The translations under genes and the position numbers were made by a program. DNA of 39,425 nt from Candidatus Aminicenantota bacterium (GTDB lineage Bacteria > Acidobacteriota > Aminicenantia > JAMOAD01). Position 1 is the stretch's first letter. Each line of letters starts with the position of its first letter. The notes under the pieces were generated by a model, which worked only from the letters and a program-made list of their open reading frames with translations, made no database searches and was not told the DNA's origin. The stretch covers positions 1-39,425 of the forward strand of contig JALVQI010000093.1 of the NCBI GenBank assembly GCA_027031485.1, in the 5' to 3' direction. Positions 1 through 8,464 of this stretch are shown piece after piece.

Positions 1-84
1 TTTAACGAAAAAGGGTATATGAGAACATTCTTTTAACAAATGGTTAATCTTTTTTCAATCTTTAATTTTGAAAAGAGCTCTCTC

Positions 85-113
85 TTGAATTTATCCTGTC
101 AATGAAATAAAAT
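85..113 (+). promoter_or_regulatory. Sigma70-type promoter of the GAF/PP2C phosphatase gene
   Basis: The sequence shows TTGAAT at 85-90, a 17-nt spacer and TAAAAT at 108-113. Transcription would begin near 119-121, just before the GGAGG at 120-124 that precedes a small leader reading frame. The match to the housekeeping consensus is good, but no start site has been measured. Confidence 0.6.
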
Positions 114-128
114 TATTCCGGAGGGAAA

Positions 129-182
129 ATGGTTTATAAAAAAGAAAGAACATTTTTCAGGAGGGGGAAATATGAAGTTTAA
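129..182 (+). CDS. Possible 17-codon leader peptide
   Basis: An ATG at 129 follows GGAGG (120-124) at suitable spacing and opens 17 codons ending in TAA at 180-182. The frame overlaps the first 11 nt of the phosphatase gene at 172 and contains that gene's ribosome-binding site (AGGAGGGGG, 159-167). The peptide is basic (seven Lys or Arg) with no recognisable motif. Translating it would carry ribosomes over the downstream start region, so translational coupling or attenuation is possible. This is inferred from the reading frame and site spacing only; it may be a chance frame. Confidence 0.35.
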   Translation: MVYKKERTFFRRGKYEV

Positions 183-1497
183 AATAAAAAAATCTAAAAA
201 AAATGAAAATAGACTTCAGCTCTTAGAAGAGGAGAATAAAAAACTCAGGGAGACCATTCAGGAATTATCCATTCTAAATGATATTGCAATAGCAATAAGT
301 ACTACCCTTTCTCTTGATAAGATTATAAATTTGATAGTAGATAAATGCATTAAACATTTTGAGGTGGAGCAAGGTGCTATTATGTTAGTAGAGAACAAAA
401 GAGAAAAGCACCCTGCTCTTTACACTATGGTGCGGAGAATTGATCAAACGAATTATCTGATGCCATATAGATTAAATGAACAGTTAATAGAGTGGATGCT
501 AAACGATTCAAAGCCATTAATAATAAATGATATTTCTAAAAACAAGAAGTTTATAAAATCGGATTCAAGTCAGTTTAAAATTCATTCTCTTGTTGCAGTT
601 CCCTTAATTACAAAGAATAGAATGATCGGAGTTCTGGCTCTTTTTAATAAAAAAAATAAAAAAGGATTCACTTCTGGAGACCAAAGGCTTTTATCAATTA
701 TCGCAACAGAATCAGCTCAGGTTATTGAAAATGCAAGGCTTTATAAACAGGAGCAAGAATTTAAAAGGATTAAAGAAGAACTGAGAATGGCTTTTCAAAT
801 CCAGAGAAACCTTCTTCCTAAAGAACTCCCTTCTGTCAAAAACTATGACATTGCTGCAATTAATATTCCTGCAAGGAGTGTAAGTGGGGATTATTATGAT
901 TTTGAAGATAGTTTTAAACCTGATATATATTTCTGCGTTGGAGATGTTTCAGGAAAAGGAATGCCAGCGGCTCTTTTAGCAGCAAATCTTCAGGCAACAT
1001 TGAGAGGTCAGCTATTTTTAAACAATTCTATTGGTGTAATTTTAAAAAATACGAATTTTATTTTATACAATAACTCCAGTCCTGAAAAGTTTGCTACACT
1101 CTTTTTCTCTTCCCTGAATTATGAAACTCATCTTTTAAAGTATAGCAATGCAGGGCACAATCCTCCTATATTCTTCAAAAATAATGGTGATAAAATAATA
1201 AGATTAAAGAAAGGGGGAATGATTTTAGGAATTATGGAAAACTCTGAGTATGAAGAGGGAGAGATTAAGTTCGAAAAAGATGATCTACTGGTAGTTTTTT
1301 CTGATGGTATAACTGAAGCAATGAATACAAATGATGAGGAATTTGGTGAGGATAGACTTATAAAAGCTGTAAAGGAAAAAATAGGAGAGGATGCTAACAC
1401 AATAGTAGACTACATAGTAAAACAAATAAGAAAGTTTGCCGAAAAAAGACCCCAGAATGATGATATGACGATAATAGCAATAAAGAGAAAAGAGTGA
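172..1497 (+). CDS. GAF domain / PP2C-type (RsbU/SpoIIE) serine phosphatase
   Basis: This 441-residue cytoplasmic protein has a basic start, a short coiled coil (about 12-35), a GAF sensor domain (about 36-190), a helical linker (about 192-215) and a C-terminal PP2C/SpoIIE phosphatase domain. Metal-site motifs are intact: SGDYYD (D240), VGDVSGKGMPAAL (D258), NAGHNP, FSDGITEA (D378) and NDDMT near 429-433. Proteins of this design dephosphorylate anti-sigma-factor antagonists in partner-switching pathways and are controlled by the ligand-binding GAF domain. No cognate antagonist or anti-sigma kinase is in the window, so the target is unknown. The start at 172 is set by AGGAGGGGG four nt upstream. 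A promoter at 85-113 serves it, and the next gene has its own promoter. Confidence 0.9.
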   Translation: MKFKIKKSKKNENRLQLLEEENKKLRETIQELSILNDIAIAISTTLSLDKIINLIVDKCIKHFEVEQGAIMLVENKREKHPALYTMVRRIDQTNYLMPYRLNEQLIEWMLNDSKPLIINDISKNKKFIKSDSSQFKIHSLVAVPLITKNRMIGVLALFNKKNKKGFTSGDQRLLSIIATESAQVIENARLYKQEQEFKRIKEELRMAFQIQRNLLPKELPSVKNYDIAAINIPARSVSGDYYDFEDSFKPDIYFCVGDVSGKGMPAALLAANLQATLRGQLFLNNSIGVILKNTNFILYNNSSPEKFATLFFSSLNYETHLLKYSNAGHNPPIFFKNNGDKIIRLKKGGMILGIMENSEYEEGEIKFEKDDLLVVFSDGITEAMNTNDEEFGEDRLIKAVKEKIGEDANTIVDYIVKQIRKFAEKRPQNDDMTIIAIKRKE

Positions 1498-1778
1498 TAT
1501 TTTTTATTTTAATAAGAAGTTTATGTTGTACGGACGGATACAATCCAGGTATTAATTTTATTGCTTTGATTTCTCCGATGAAGTTTTTTAATTGAGTTAT
1601 TCTTGTGATGTTTCGGACGGATTTTGAAGAATAATATTTGGAAGGAAAAACAAAAGGTAAGCAGCAATGGCTCCAGACCTTAACAAAAAAACTTAACCGA
1701 TTATTTTAAAACAAAGATAAAAAATAATTGCGTTAAATGCCAATTTTTAAACTTTTCTCATCTTTTAGATTTCTCTGT
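1498..1778. other. Non-coding spacer with a CGGACGGAT pair and an inverted repeat
   Basis: No convincing gene is seen between the phosphatase stop and the M20 peptidase promoter. The nonamer CGGACGGAT occurs twice in direct orientation (near 1530 and 1615), conspicuous in such AT-rich sequence. Downstream, 1693-1707 and 1721-1736 form an imperfect inverted repeat (TTAAC and ATTATTTT parts pair) around a 13-nt loop. It is not followed by a T run, so it is not an evident terminator. Confidence 0.4.
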
Positions 1779-1808
1779 TTGATTTTTAAATGTTTATAAG
1801 ATTATAAT
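1779..1808 (+). promoter_or_regulatory. Promoter of the M20 peptidase gene
   Basis: TTGATT at 1779-1784 and a consensus TATAAT at 1803-1808 are separated by 18 nt. The predicted start near 1815 leaves a short leader with AAAGGAG (1825-1831) in front of the gene. Confidence 0.6.
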
Positions 1809-1837
1809 AAAAATAAATAATAGAAAAGGAGATGAAA

Positions 1838-3166
1838 ATGGCCAAAGATAATGATTTTTCAAAGATTTATGAAAATCCCGCTGAACTTCTTCAGCATCTT
1901 ATAAGGTTTAATACGACAAATCCTCCCGGTAATGAGAGGGAATGTGTTTTATTCATTAATGATATTCTAAAAAATGCAGGAATTGAGACAAAAATTCTGG
2001 CAAGAACACCTGAAAGACCAAACCTGATAGCCAAAATAAAGGGGGAAGGAAATAGAGAACCCTTTCTATTATACGGCCATGTTGATGTGGTCACAACAGA
2101 AAATCAAGAATGGGATTACCCCCCGTTTGAGGGGAAGATTGTTGAGGGATATGTATGGGGAAGAGGAGCCCTTGATATGAAGGGGGGAGTTTCAATGATG
2201 CTATCCGCATTTTTAAAGATAAAGGCTGAAAATATAAAACCTCAGGGGGATATTATCCTTACAATAGTGTCCGATGAAGAGGCAGGAGGTGATTTCGGAG
2301 CAAAATGGCTCGTTGAAAACCATAAGGAACTTTTTAAGGGAGTGCGTTATGCAATAGGAGAGTTCGGGGGCTTTTCTTTGACAATAGGAGGTAAAAAATT
2401 TTACCCGCTTCAGATTTCTGAAAAACAGATAAGCTGGATAAGAGCAAAGTTCAGAGGACCGGGAGGCCATGCCTCAATGCCTGTAAAAGGCGGTGCGATG
2501 GCAAAATTATCAAGATTTTTAAAAATAATAGATGAAAAAGAGCTCCCGGTCCATATAACTGAACCTGCAAGATTAATGATAGGGTCTATGGCTGATGCTT
2601 TAGGCGGAATGAAGGGCTTCATGCTCCGTCGTCTCCTTAACCCCTCTTTTACAGATAAAATTTTAAATATTTTAGGAGAAAATGGCTCCTTTTTTAAACC
2701 TCTTCTTCATAATACAGTAAGCCCCACAATCCTACATGGTAGTGATAAGATAAATGTAATACCGCCGGAGGTTTCTGTGGAGCTTGACGGAAGGATTCTT
2801 CCTGGTTTTAAACCTGATGATCTGATCAAAGAGATAAAAGAAATTGTAGGGGAGGATATTGAAATTGAACTCATAAGATATGATGAGGGACCTTCCAAAC
2901 CTGATATGGGATTATTCAAAACTCTTTCCTATATTTTAAAGGAGTTTGACCCTGAGGGAATTCCCATACCTCTGCTTTTAGGAGGGGTAACAGACGGAAG
3001 ATTCTTTTCAAAGCTTGGAATACAAACATACGGCTTTTTACCAATGCAATTGCCTGAAGATTTTAATTTTGCAAAAACCATTCATTCTGCAAATGAGAGG
3101 ATTCCTGTAAGAGCTCTTGAATTTGGAAGGGATGCAATCTTTAAGCTCTTGAAAGAATATAGATGA
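1838..3166 (+). CDS. M20 family zinc metallopeptidase (ArgE/DapE/carboxypeptidase G2-like)
   Basis: A 442-residue cytoplasmic dizinc amidohydrolase of the M20 family, whose members split peptides or N-acyl amino acids. Visible metal ligands are H81 in LLYGHVDVV, D113 in RGALDMKGG, E147/E148 in VSDEEAGG, E175 in IGEFGG, and the late TIHSANE histidine. HASMP near the start of the lid domain is the usual dimerisation-domain histidine. There is no signal peptide. An ATG at 1832 lies only one base from the GGAG (1828-1831); the ATG at 1838 has normal 6-nt spacing and is chosen. The gene is a single transcription unit. Substrate cannot be read from the sequence; dipeptidase, acyl-amino-acid deacylase or carboxypeptidase are all possible. 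Confidence 0.88.
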   Translation: MAKDNDFSKIYENPAELLQHLIRFNTTNPPGNERECVLFINDILKNAGIETKILARTPERPNLIAKIKGEGNREPFLLYGHVDVVTTENQEWDYPPFEGKIVEGYVWGRGALDMKGGVSMMLSAFLKIKAENIKPQGDIILTIVSDEEAGGDFGAKWLVENHKELFKGVRYAIGEFGGFSLTIGGKKFYPLQISEKQISWIRAKFRGPGGHASMPVKGGAMAKLSRFLKIIDEKELPVHITEPARLMIGSMADALGGMKGFMLRRLLNPSFTDKILNILGENGSFFKPLLHNTVSPTILHGSDKINVIPPEVSVELDGRILPGFKPDDLIKEIKEIVGEDIEIELIRYDEGPSKPDMGLFKTLSYILKEFDPEGIPIPLLLGGVTDGRFFSKLGIQTYGFLPMQLPEDFNFAKTIHSANERIPVRALEFGRDAIFKLLKEYR

Positions 3167-3171
3167 TTTCT

Positions 3172-3233
3172 GACAAAATTCATAATCTCCGGGAGCTGAA
3201 AGAAATATTTAGTAGATTTTTGTCTTTTTATTT
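3172..3233 (+). terminator. Weak candidate terminator after the M20 peptidase
   Basis: GACAAAA (3172-3178) can pair with TTTTGTC (3218-3224), followed by TTTTTATTT. The loop is about 39 nt and holds a small CTCC/GGAG hairpin. The long loop makes intrinsic termination uncertain. Confidence 0.25.
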
Positions 3234-3288
3234 CAACTATGAATAAGAATACCTCTTAAATTTATGCAGATTAACAAGAAAATCTTTC

Positions 3289-3317
3289 TTGATAAAAAAA
3301 ATTTTTACTGTTATTAT
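3289..3317 (+). promoter_or_regulatory. Promoter of the bat operon, possibly giving a leaderless mRNA
   Basis: TTGATA (3289-3294), a 17-nt spacer and TATTAT (3312-3317) form a good promoter. The first ATG of the operon is at 3326, only 8 nt after the -10 element. A normal start site would therefore fall at or within a base or two of the start codon, and there is no Shine-Dalgarno site beyond a weak AAAGAG. Confidence 0.55.
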
Positions 3318-3325
3318 TCAAAGAG

Positions 3326-4231
3326 ATGAAAAGGCTTTTGACTTACTTCTTTGCTGTATTTTTTATTATTTCATATATGAATGCCCAGATTGCTTCAATA
3401 AAGATAAAAATTCCTGAAAAAAAGATTTTTCTATTCGGAGATTTAATTGACTTTGATGTGGATATATCTTCTATTATAAAATTCAATAATGTAAAGATAA
3501 GTTTGAAGGGGAAGAATACACCAGATTTTTTTAAATATTCTTTTAAACCTCCCGTGAAAAAGGAGAGGTATAGGACAAGAGGAAAAATAAAATTCATATT
3601 TTTTAAAACAGGTGAGATATTAACTCCATCTTTTACTATTGAACTCATAGACAAAACAAAAAATGAAGATTTTGTAGTTTATAAGGAAAAATTCAAGGGG
3701 ATAAAAATAAAACAGATAACAACATTAAAGGGAGAGACCCGAATTTTAGGCCCCCTTTCTCCTGTGGAGGAAGAACCCGGATTCTATAAGATTGTATCAC
3801 TTTCCCTTATTTTTTTACTTTTTATCTTCTTTCTCCTTTTATTTCACAGAGTTTATGAAAGAAAAAAAATAAAGGTTAAAAAAGATAAAGGAAAAAATAT
3901 TTGTAAAACTTTAAAGAAAGAGCTATTAAGAGCTGAAAAACTTTTAAGTCTCTCCAAAATACGAGAATCCTCTTTTTTGACTTATGATATATTTATTAGA
4001 ATCATAAAACAAAAGCTTAAAGAGAATATAGAGAGTTTAACTGTTAAGGAGATTGAAGAAAGGATGGAAAAAGAATCTCCCTTTGACTCTGATGTCTCTC
4101 GAAAGATAATTAAAGGGTTAAAGGCTTTAAATTCCATAAAGTATGGTGTTTCACAGGAAAAAGAAGAGCTGAAAAAGAGCATAAATCTTGTGAAGTTTTT
4201 AATTGAAGAGATTGAGAATGATAAGCTTTAA
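3326..4231 (+). CDS. DUF4381-like / BatD-like membrane protein, first gene of the bat operon
   Basis: A 301-residue single-span envelope protein: signal peptide (1-20), periplasmic beta-rich domain (about 22-140), a membrane helix at about 154-174 and a lysine-rich helical cytoplasmic domain (about 185-300). The arrangement, and the PLSPVEEEPG stretch before the helix, resemble DUF4381 proteins and the N-terminal and tail regions of BatD. Genes of this kind commonly sit just before batA in aerotolerance operons. The stop overlaps batA by 14 nt. The start at 3326 gives a clean signal peptide but lacks a strong ribosome-binding site, consistent with leaderless translation. The molecular function of the family is unknown; family assignment is by architecture and context only. 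Confidence 0.6.
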   Translation: MKRLLTYFFAVFFIISYMNAQIASIKIKIPEKKIFLFGDLIDFDVDISSIIKFNNVKISLKGKNTPDFFKYSFKPPVKKERYRTRGKIKFIFFKTGEILTPSFTIELIDKTKNEDFVVYKEKFKGIKIKQITTLKGETRILGPLSPVEEEPGFYKIVSLSLIFLLFIFFLLLFHRVYERKKIKVKKDKGKNICKTLKKELLRAEKLLSLSKIRESSFLTYDIFIRIIKQKLKENIESLTVKEIEERMEKESPFDSDVSRKIIKGLKALNSIKYGVSQEKEELKKSINLVKFLIEEIENDKL

Positions 4232-5195
4232 AGAGCCCCTGTTTTTTATCTTAATATTGTTTCTTCCTCTTATAAACAGATTGTATAAGAAAAGACGGGA
4301 TGAAAGTATCGGAGCATCTTTTCTTGATTTTGCAAAAAAAGAGGGGAGAAAGGTAAAGACAAAAAAGAGATTTTTTTATATTTACCTTTTATCGATTTTT
4401 TTATTAATTTTATCTTTAATGAATCCTGTTTTCGAAAAAATAGTGGAGAAAAAATTCGGTTCGGGGATTGATATCTTTGTTGCCCTTGATATTTCCGGCT
4501 CCATGGCTTCTGAAGATTATAAACCAAAAAACAGGCTTGAGGTTGCAAAGGATGTGATTTCTGACTTTATTGACAAAAGGGCAGAGGATAAGATAGGCTT
4601 AATCCTTTTTGCCGGTCAGTCTGTGGTAAGATCTCCCCTGACATTTTCCCACGAAATCTTAAAGGATATAATTAAAGATGTAAAAATCGGAATGATAGAA
4701 GATGGAACAGCTATCGGTATGGCAATAGCTGTGGCTGTAAAACATCTTATTAAAGAAAAAGAAAAAGCCAGGACAATAATTCTTCTTACAGATGGAGTCA
4801 ACAATAAGGGAGAAATTTCTCCCGAGGATGCCGCAAAATTGGCAAAAAAATCGGGAATTAAGATCTACATAGTGGGTATCGGGAAAAAAGGAGAGGCCCT
4901 TTTCCCGATAAACAATGAGTACGGAGAAAAAGAGTATATTAAAGTTGAAGTCAAAATAGACGAACCTTTGATGAAAAAAATTTCGGAAATGACAGAAGGA
5001 AAATATTTCAGAGCACAGAATAGTAAAGAGTTAGAAAAAGTATTTTCCACCATAGATAGGGAGGAAAAGCAGAGTCCCTATGTGATAAAGGAGATGAAAA
5101 AAATCCGACTCGCCCCTTTGTTCGTAGCTTTATCTTTTATACTGCTGATGCTATGTAAAATCTTTTCATTAATTATTTTCACAGAGGTGCCATAA
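4218..5195 (+). CDS. batA: BatA: von Willebrand factor A domain membrane protein
   Basis: A 325-residue inner-membrane protein with N-terminal membrane helices (about 5-22 and 52-69), a VWA domain (about 84-280) and a C-terminal helix (about 298-320). The metal-ion-dependent adhesion site is complete: D91, S93 and S95 in DISGSM, T164 in GTAIG and D192 in TDG. BatA is known from Bacteroides aerotolerance operons, where Bat proteins form an envelope complex; its exact biochemical role is unsettled. A longer in-frame TTG start at 4203 exists, but the ATG at 4218 has GAAGAG 7 nt upstream and places the hydrophobic segment at the N-terminus. It overlaps the preceding gene by 14 nt and batB by one base (TAATG). 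Confidence 0.9.
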   Translation: MISFKEPLFFILILFLPLINRLYKKRRDESIGASFLDFAKKEGRKVKTKKRFFYIYLLSIFLLILSLMNPVFEKIVEKKFGSGIDIFVALDISGSMASEDYKPKNRLEVAKDVISDFIDKRAEDKIGLILFAGQSVVRSPLTFSHEILKDIIKDVKIGMIEDGTAIGMAIAVAVKHLIKEKEKARTIILLTDGVNNKGEISPEDAAKLAKKSGIKIYIVGIGKKGEALFPINNEYGEKEYIKVEVKIDEPLMKKISEMTEGKYFRAQNSKELEKVFSTIDREEKQSPYVIKEMKKIRLAPLFVALSFILLMLCKIFSLIIFTEVP

Positions 5196-6190
5196 TGGAT
5201 TTCGGAAGAGCGTATCTATATGTACTTTTTGCTTTTCCTCTGCTTGTTCTTATTCTGTCAATGATTCAGATTTCAAAAAAGAAAAAAATTTTGCTTCTAA
5301 TCTTTAAAAATGAATACAAAATACGGAAATACAGCGGAAAAATAAAAAAAGATTTTTTTGTAAATATTTTGTTTATCTCAGGGGTTTCTTTTCTCGTTCT
5401 TTCTTTAATGCTCCCGAGATGGGGAGTGGAGAGTGTAAGCAGAAGCGAAAATAGATCAAATATAGTTTTTGTTCTTGATAATTCCTATTCTATGCTGGCG
5501 GAAGATATTTATCCGAACAGGCTTGAGAAAGCAAAAGAAATCATTCTTTCAATTGCAAGCAAATTTTATAAGAAAGATTTTTTATCCCTTTTTATTTTCG
5601 CAGGGGATTCGGAAATACTTGTTCCTCCGACATCAGATTTTCAGAGCTTTAACACATTTTTAATGGATGTGAATCCTGAAATAAACAGTATTCAGGGTTC
5701 ATTTCTGGGTAGAGCTATTAAAAGATTATCTTCATTGTCATGTAATTCTTTAAAAAATAGTATTTTCATATTTGTTTCTGACGGAGAAAGCTTTGATGAT
5801 CCAACCAGAGAGATGGCTCAAAAGATAAGGGAGTGCGGGAATGTGATATTTTTTATAGGAGTCGGGAGTACGGAGGGAGCTCCAATCCCTGTAAGGAATG
5901 ATAATTTTGAAATTACAGGATGGAAGAAAGATTCAAGTGGTCAAACCGTAATAACAAAGCTTAATACACCACTCATTATTAATTTGATAACGAAGAATGA
6001 AAATTATGCCATAATAAATACTCCTCAAGTTAAAGATAAAGAGGTTTGTAAAAAGGTGACAAATGTTATAAAAAACTTCAAGAACAAAAAGGTATTCATT
6101 AAAAAAGCTGATAGATCCTCTTATCCTATCTTCCTTGCTCTTATGCTTTTGATTTTTTACGGAGTTTTCTGGTATGGTAAAGAGAATTGA
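5195..6190 (+). CDS. batB: BatB: von Willebrand factor A domain membrane protein
   Basis: A 331-residue BatA paralogue: membrane helices at about 6-24 and 54-72, a VWA domain (about 88-300) and a C-terminal helix (about 308-327). The adhesion-site triad reads D95-N-S97-Y-S99 with D196 in VSDGE. The usual threonine position appears as serine (QGSFLGRAI, S169), so metal binding is probably kept in altered form. The gene starts on the TAATG of batA, indicating translational coupling. BatA and BatB are thought to assemble with the TPR proteins BatC and BatE. The protein is of ordinary length and not truncated. Confidence 0.88.
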   Translation: MDFGRAYLYVLFAFPLLVLILSMIQISKKKKILLLIFKNEYKIRKYSGKIKKDFFVNILFISGVSFLVLSLMLPRWGVESVSRSENRSNIVFVLDNSYSMLAEDIYPNRLEKAKEIILSIASKFYKKDFLSLFIFAGDSEILVPPTSDFQSFNTFLMDVNPEINSIQGSFLGRAIKRLSSLSCNSLKNSIFIFVSDGESFDDPTREMAQKIRECGNVIFFIGVGSTEGAPIPVRNDNFEITGWKKDSSGQTVITKLNTPLIINLITKNENYAIINTPQVKDKEVCKKVTNVIKNFKNKKVFIKKADRSSYPIFLALMLLIFYGVFWYGKEN

Positions 6191-6770
6191 GATTATACTT
6201 TTATCGGTTGTGTTAATTTTTTCCCTGAATTTTTCTATGAAGAGAAAATTTGATTTTTACAGGGCAAGGAAATTTTATATAAAAGGTGATTATAAAAAAG
6301 CTCTAATCCTTTACTCTCAGTATTTAAAAAGCGGTAAAAAAACACCAACTCTTTACTATGATATGGGTACTGTTTTTTTAAAACTGAAAGAGTATGCTCT
6401 TGCTGAAAAATATTTACTCAAAGTTATAAAAGGGACCATGACAAAATCTCTTAAAAAGAGAGCTTTGTTTAACCTTGCTTATATTGAGTATAAAAAGGGG
6501 AACAGGGGGAAAGCCCTAACTTTATTCAAAGAATCTGCTATAATTGATTCTGATGATATTCTTTGTAAAAAAAACATTGAACTTCTTTTGAATAAAAATG
6601 AGAAGGAGAAAGAGAAAAAAGGTGAAAACAGGAGGAAAAGGAAGAATAAAAATATCTTTAAAAAGGAGGACTTGCAGATTTTGAATTATGTAAAGGATGC
6701 TGAGAGGATGAGTCTGAAAAAGTTTCTCCGGAGAAGAGAAAAAAAAGAGTCAGGAGAGAAAGATTGGTAA
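6174..6770 (+). CDS. batC: BatC: TPR protein of the aerotolerance operon
   Basis: A 198-residue protein with an N-terminal hydrophobic signal or anchor (5-21) and about three tetratricopeptide repeats (about 25-140), followed by a highly charged Lys/Glu/Arg linker (about 140-162). The C-terminal segment ends in KDW, a typical BatC ending. TPR repeats mediate protein contact, and BatC-type proteins are proposed to be periplasmic scaffolds for the VWA proteins. The ATG at 6174 lies within batB (17-nt overlap), with GGAG about 9 nt upstream. Assignment rests on operon position, repeats and tail. Confidence 0.82.
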   Translation: MVKRIEIILLSVVLIFSLNFSMKRKFDFYRARKFYIKGDYKKALILYSQYLKSGKKTPTLYYDMGTVFLKLKEYALAEKYLLKVIKGTMTKSLKKRALFNLAYIEYKKGNRGKALTLFKESAIIDSDDILCKKNIELLLNKNEKEKEKKGENRRKRKNKNIFKKEDLQILNYVKDAERMSLKKFLRRREKKESGEKDW

Positions 6771-8464
6771 AAAATATGAGGAAACTTAAGACTATAGTCT
6801 TTTTTCTCTTTCTTTCCTCTATGTCCTTTTATCTTTACGGACAAAAGGATGAAAACAAGATTGCTTTAAAAACAGAGGTAAGTTCTAACTCTATCTCAAT
6901 AAATGACAGTATTGTGTTCAAATTGTATGTTAAAGGTAAGAAAATTCCCACAAAAATTTATAATACTCAGGAAATATTAAAAGATTTTAAAATAATAAGA
7001 CAAAAAAGTTCCATAAGGACAAAGAATGATATCTTTTTAGGAAGAGTTAGGGAGAGGGAGATAACATGGGTGCTTAAACCCATAAGAAGCGGAGAATTAA
7101 CCATTCCTTCCCTTAAGATAAAATACGGGGGGAAAGAGTATACAACCTATCCTATCACTATTTTTGTTTCAGAAGAAAACCTTCAGGGTGAAAACTCAGT
7201 GCTCAAGGTGATTGTTTATTCAAGTGAAAACGATGTGATAATTAACCAGCAGGTGGTTTTGAGTTTTTCACTTATTACGAATATTTCCATAAATAGTGTG
7301 ATTATTAAAGAACCTCTTGTACTTTCGAATGTCTGGGTGGAAGAATTCCCGGAGACGGGCAAAATAAAAGGGGAGCAAATTACAGAGAAGGGAAAGACAT
7401 ATTATAAGTATATAATTAAAAGATATGCAATTTTCCCGCAAAAGGCAGGCAGAGTAATAATACCTCCTATTACATTTGAAATTTCCACCACAGACAACAA
7501 GACTCTCTATAGAAAATCCAACAAATTAATTTTAAATGTAAAAAGGTTGTCTCCTTCGATTGTACCAAGAGATTTTATGTATCTTATAGGATCTTTCTGG
7601 GTAAAAGCCTCTGTTGATAAAATAAAAACAAAAATAGGAGAGAATATAAGGTATATAATTAAGATCTCTGGAGATGGAAATATAAAATCAGTTCAACCCC
7701 CTAAATTCCGAACAAACGGTTATTTTAATGTTTATCCTCCTGAAGTTAAAGTTGAGCTGAATTATGAGGGAAATAAAATTATTGGTACCAAGGAGTGGAC
7801 ATTTTTGGTGGTTCCTCAAAAGAGAGGCCTGTTGAAGATTCCCTCCTTCTGTTTCTGGTTTTATCTTCCTGATAAAAAAATTTTTAAAAACACATGTACG
7901 AGAAGCTTTAGCATTATGGTTGAAGCTCCATTTTATTCGAAAAGTATAAAAATATTCAGAGAAAAGTTACCTCCACCGGAAACAGAAACTAAATATTTAT
8001 CAAAATGGAAAACACCTTTTTTTCTGAATTTCGTTCAAATGGTGAGAATAATAATAGGTTTGATAATATTAGAGTTTATTACATTTCTTTTATTTCCATA
8101 CTATGGAAAGAGAAGAGATAGTAATGGAGTACATAAACTTAATATCAAAAGAGAATTACGAAAAATACGAAAGGAAAAAAATTATACTATCTTCTGTAAA
8201 AAAATTCTTTCTATTGTAAATAAATTCTTTTTTTATAAATATAATAGATGGCTTCTTGATGAGGGTATTGGTTCCTTGAAGGAATTTTTGGTTAAAAAAG
8301 AGGTTAAGGAAAGACGGATTAAAGAGCTTGTTGAGCTAATTGTTTCCATTCAGGCTTTTATGTATTCACCGGGGAAAAAGAAAACAATTACTAAAAAGGA
8401 GATAACCGATAAATTATTAAAAATATTAAAGGAATTGACAGAGGAGAGAGAAAGTGAAGTTTAA
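6764..8464 (+). CDS. batD: BatD: oxygen-tolerance family membrane protein
   Basis: A 566-residue BatD protein: signal peptide (about 1-26), a long periplasmic region of tandem Ig-like beta domains (about 32-400), one membrane helix (about 426-446) and a basic cytoplasmic tail. Repeated 'P..+.G...IP' strands (for example KPIRSGELTIPS and PQKAGRVIIPP) are characteristic of the family. The likely start is the TTG at 6764, 7 nt after GGAG (6753-6756); the ATG at 6776 would be 19 nt away and would shorten the charged N-region. The gene overlaps batC by 7 nt and batE by 11 nt. BatD presumably forms the periplasmic part of the Bat complex. Confidence 0.85.
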   Translation: MVKNMRKLKTIVFFLFLSSMSFYLYGQKDENKIALKTEVSSNSISINDSIVFKLYVKGKKIPTKIYNTQEILKDFKIIRQKSSIRTKNDIFLGRVREREITWVLKPIRSGELTIPSLKIKYGGKEYTTYPITIFVSEENLQGENSVLKVIVYSSENDVIINQQVVLSFSLITNISINSVIIKEPLVLSNVWVEEFPETGKIKGEQITEKGKTYYKYIIKRYAIFPQKAGRVIIPPITFEISTTDNKTLYRKSNKLILNVKRLSPSIVPRDFMYLIGSFWVKASVDKIKTKIGENIRYIIKISGDGNIKSVQPPKFRTNGYFNVYPPEVKVELNYEGNKIIGTKEWTFLVVPQKRGLLKIPSFCFWFYLPDKKIFKNTCTRSFSIMVEAPFYSKSIKIFREKLPPPETETKYLSKWKTPFFLNFVQMVRIIIGLIILEFITFLLFPYYGKRRDSNGVHKLNIKRELRKIRKEKNYTIFCKKILSIVNKFFFYKYNRWLLDEGIGSLKEFLVKKEVKERRIKELVELIVSIQAFMYSPGKKKTITKKEITDKLLKILKELTEERESEV

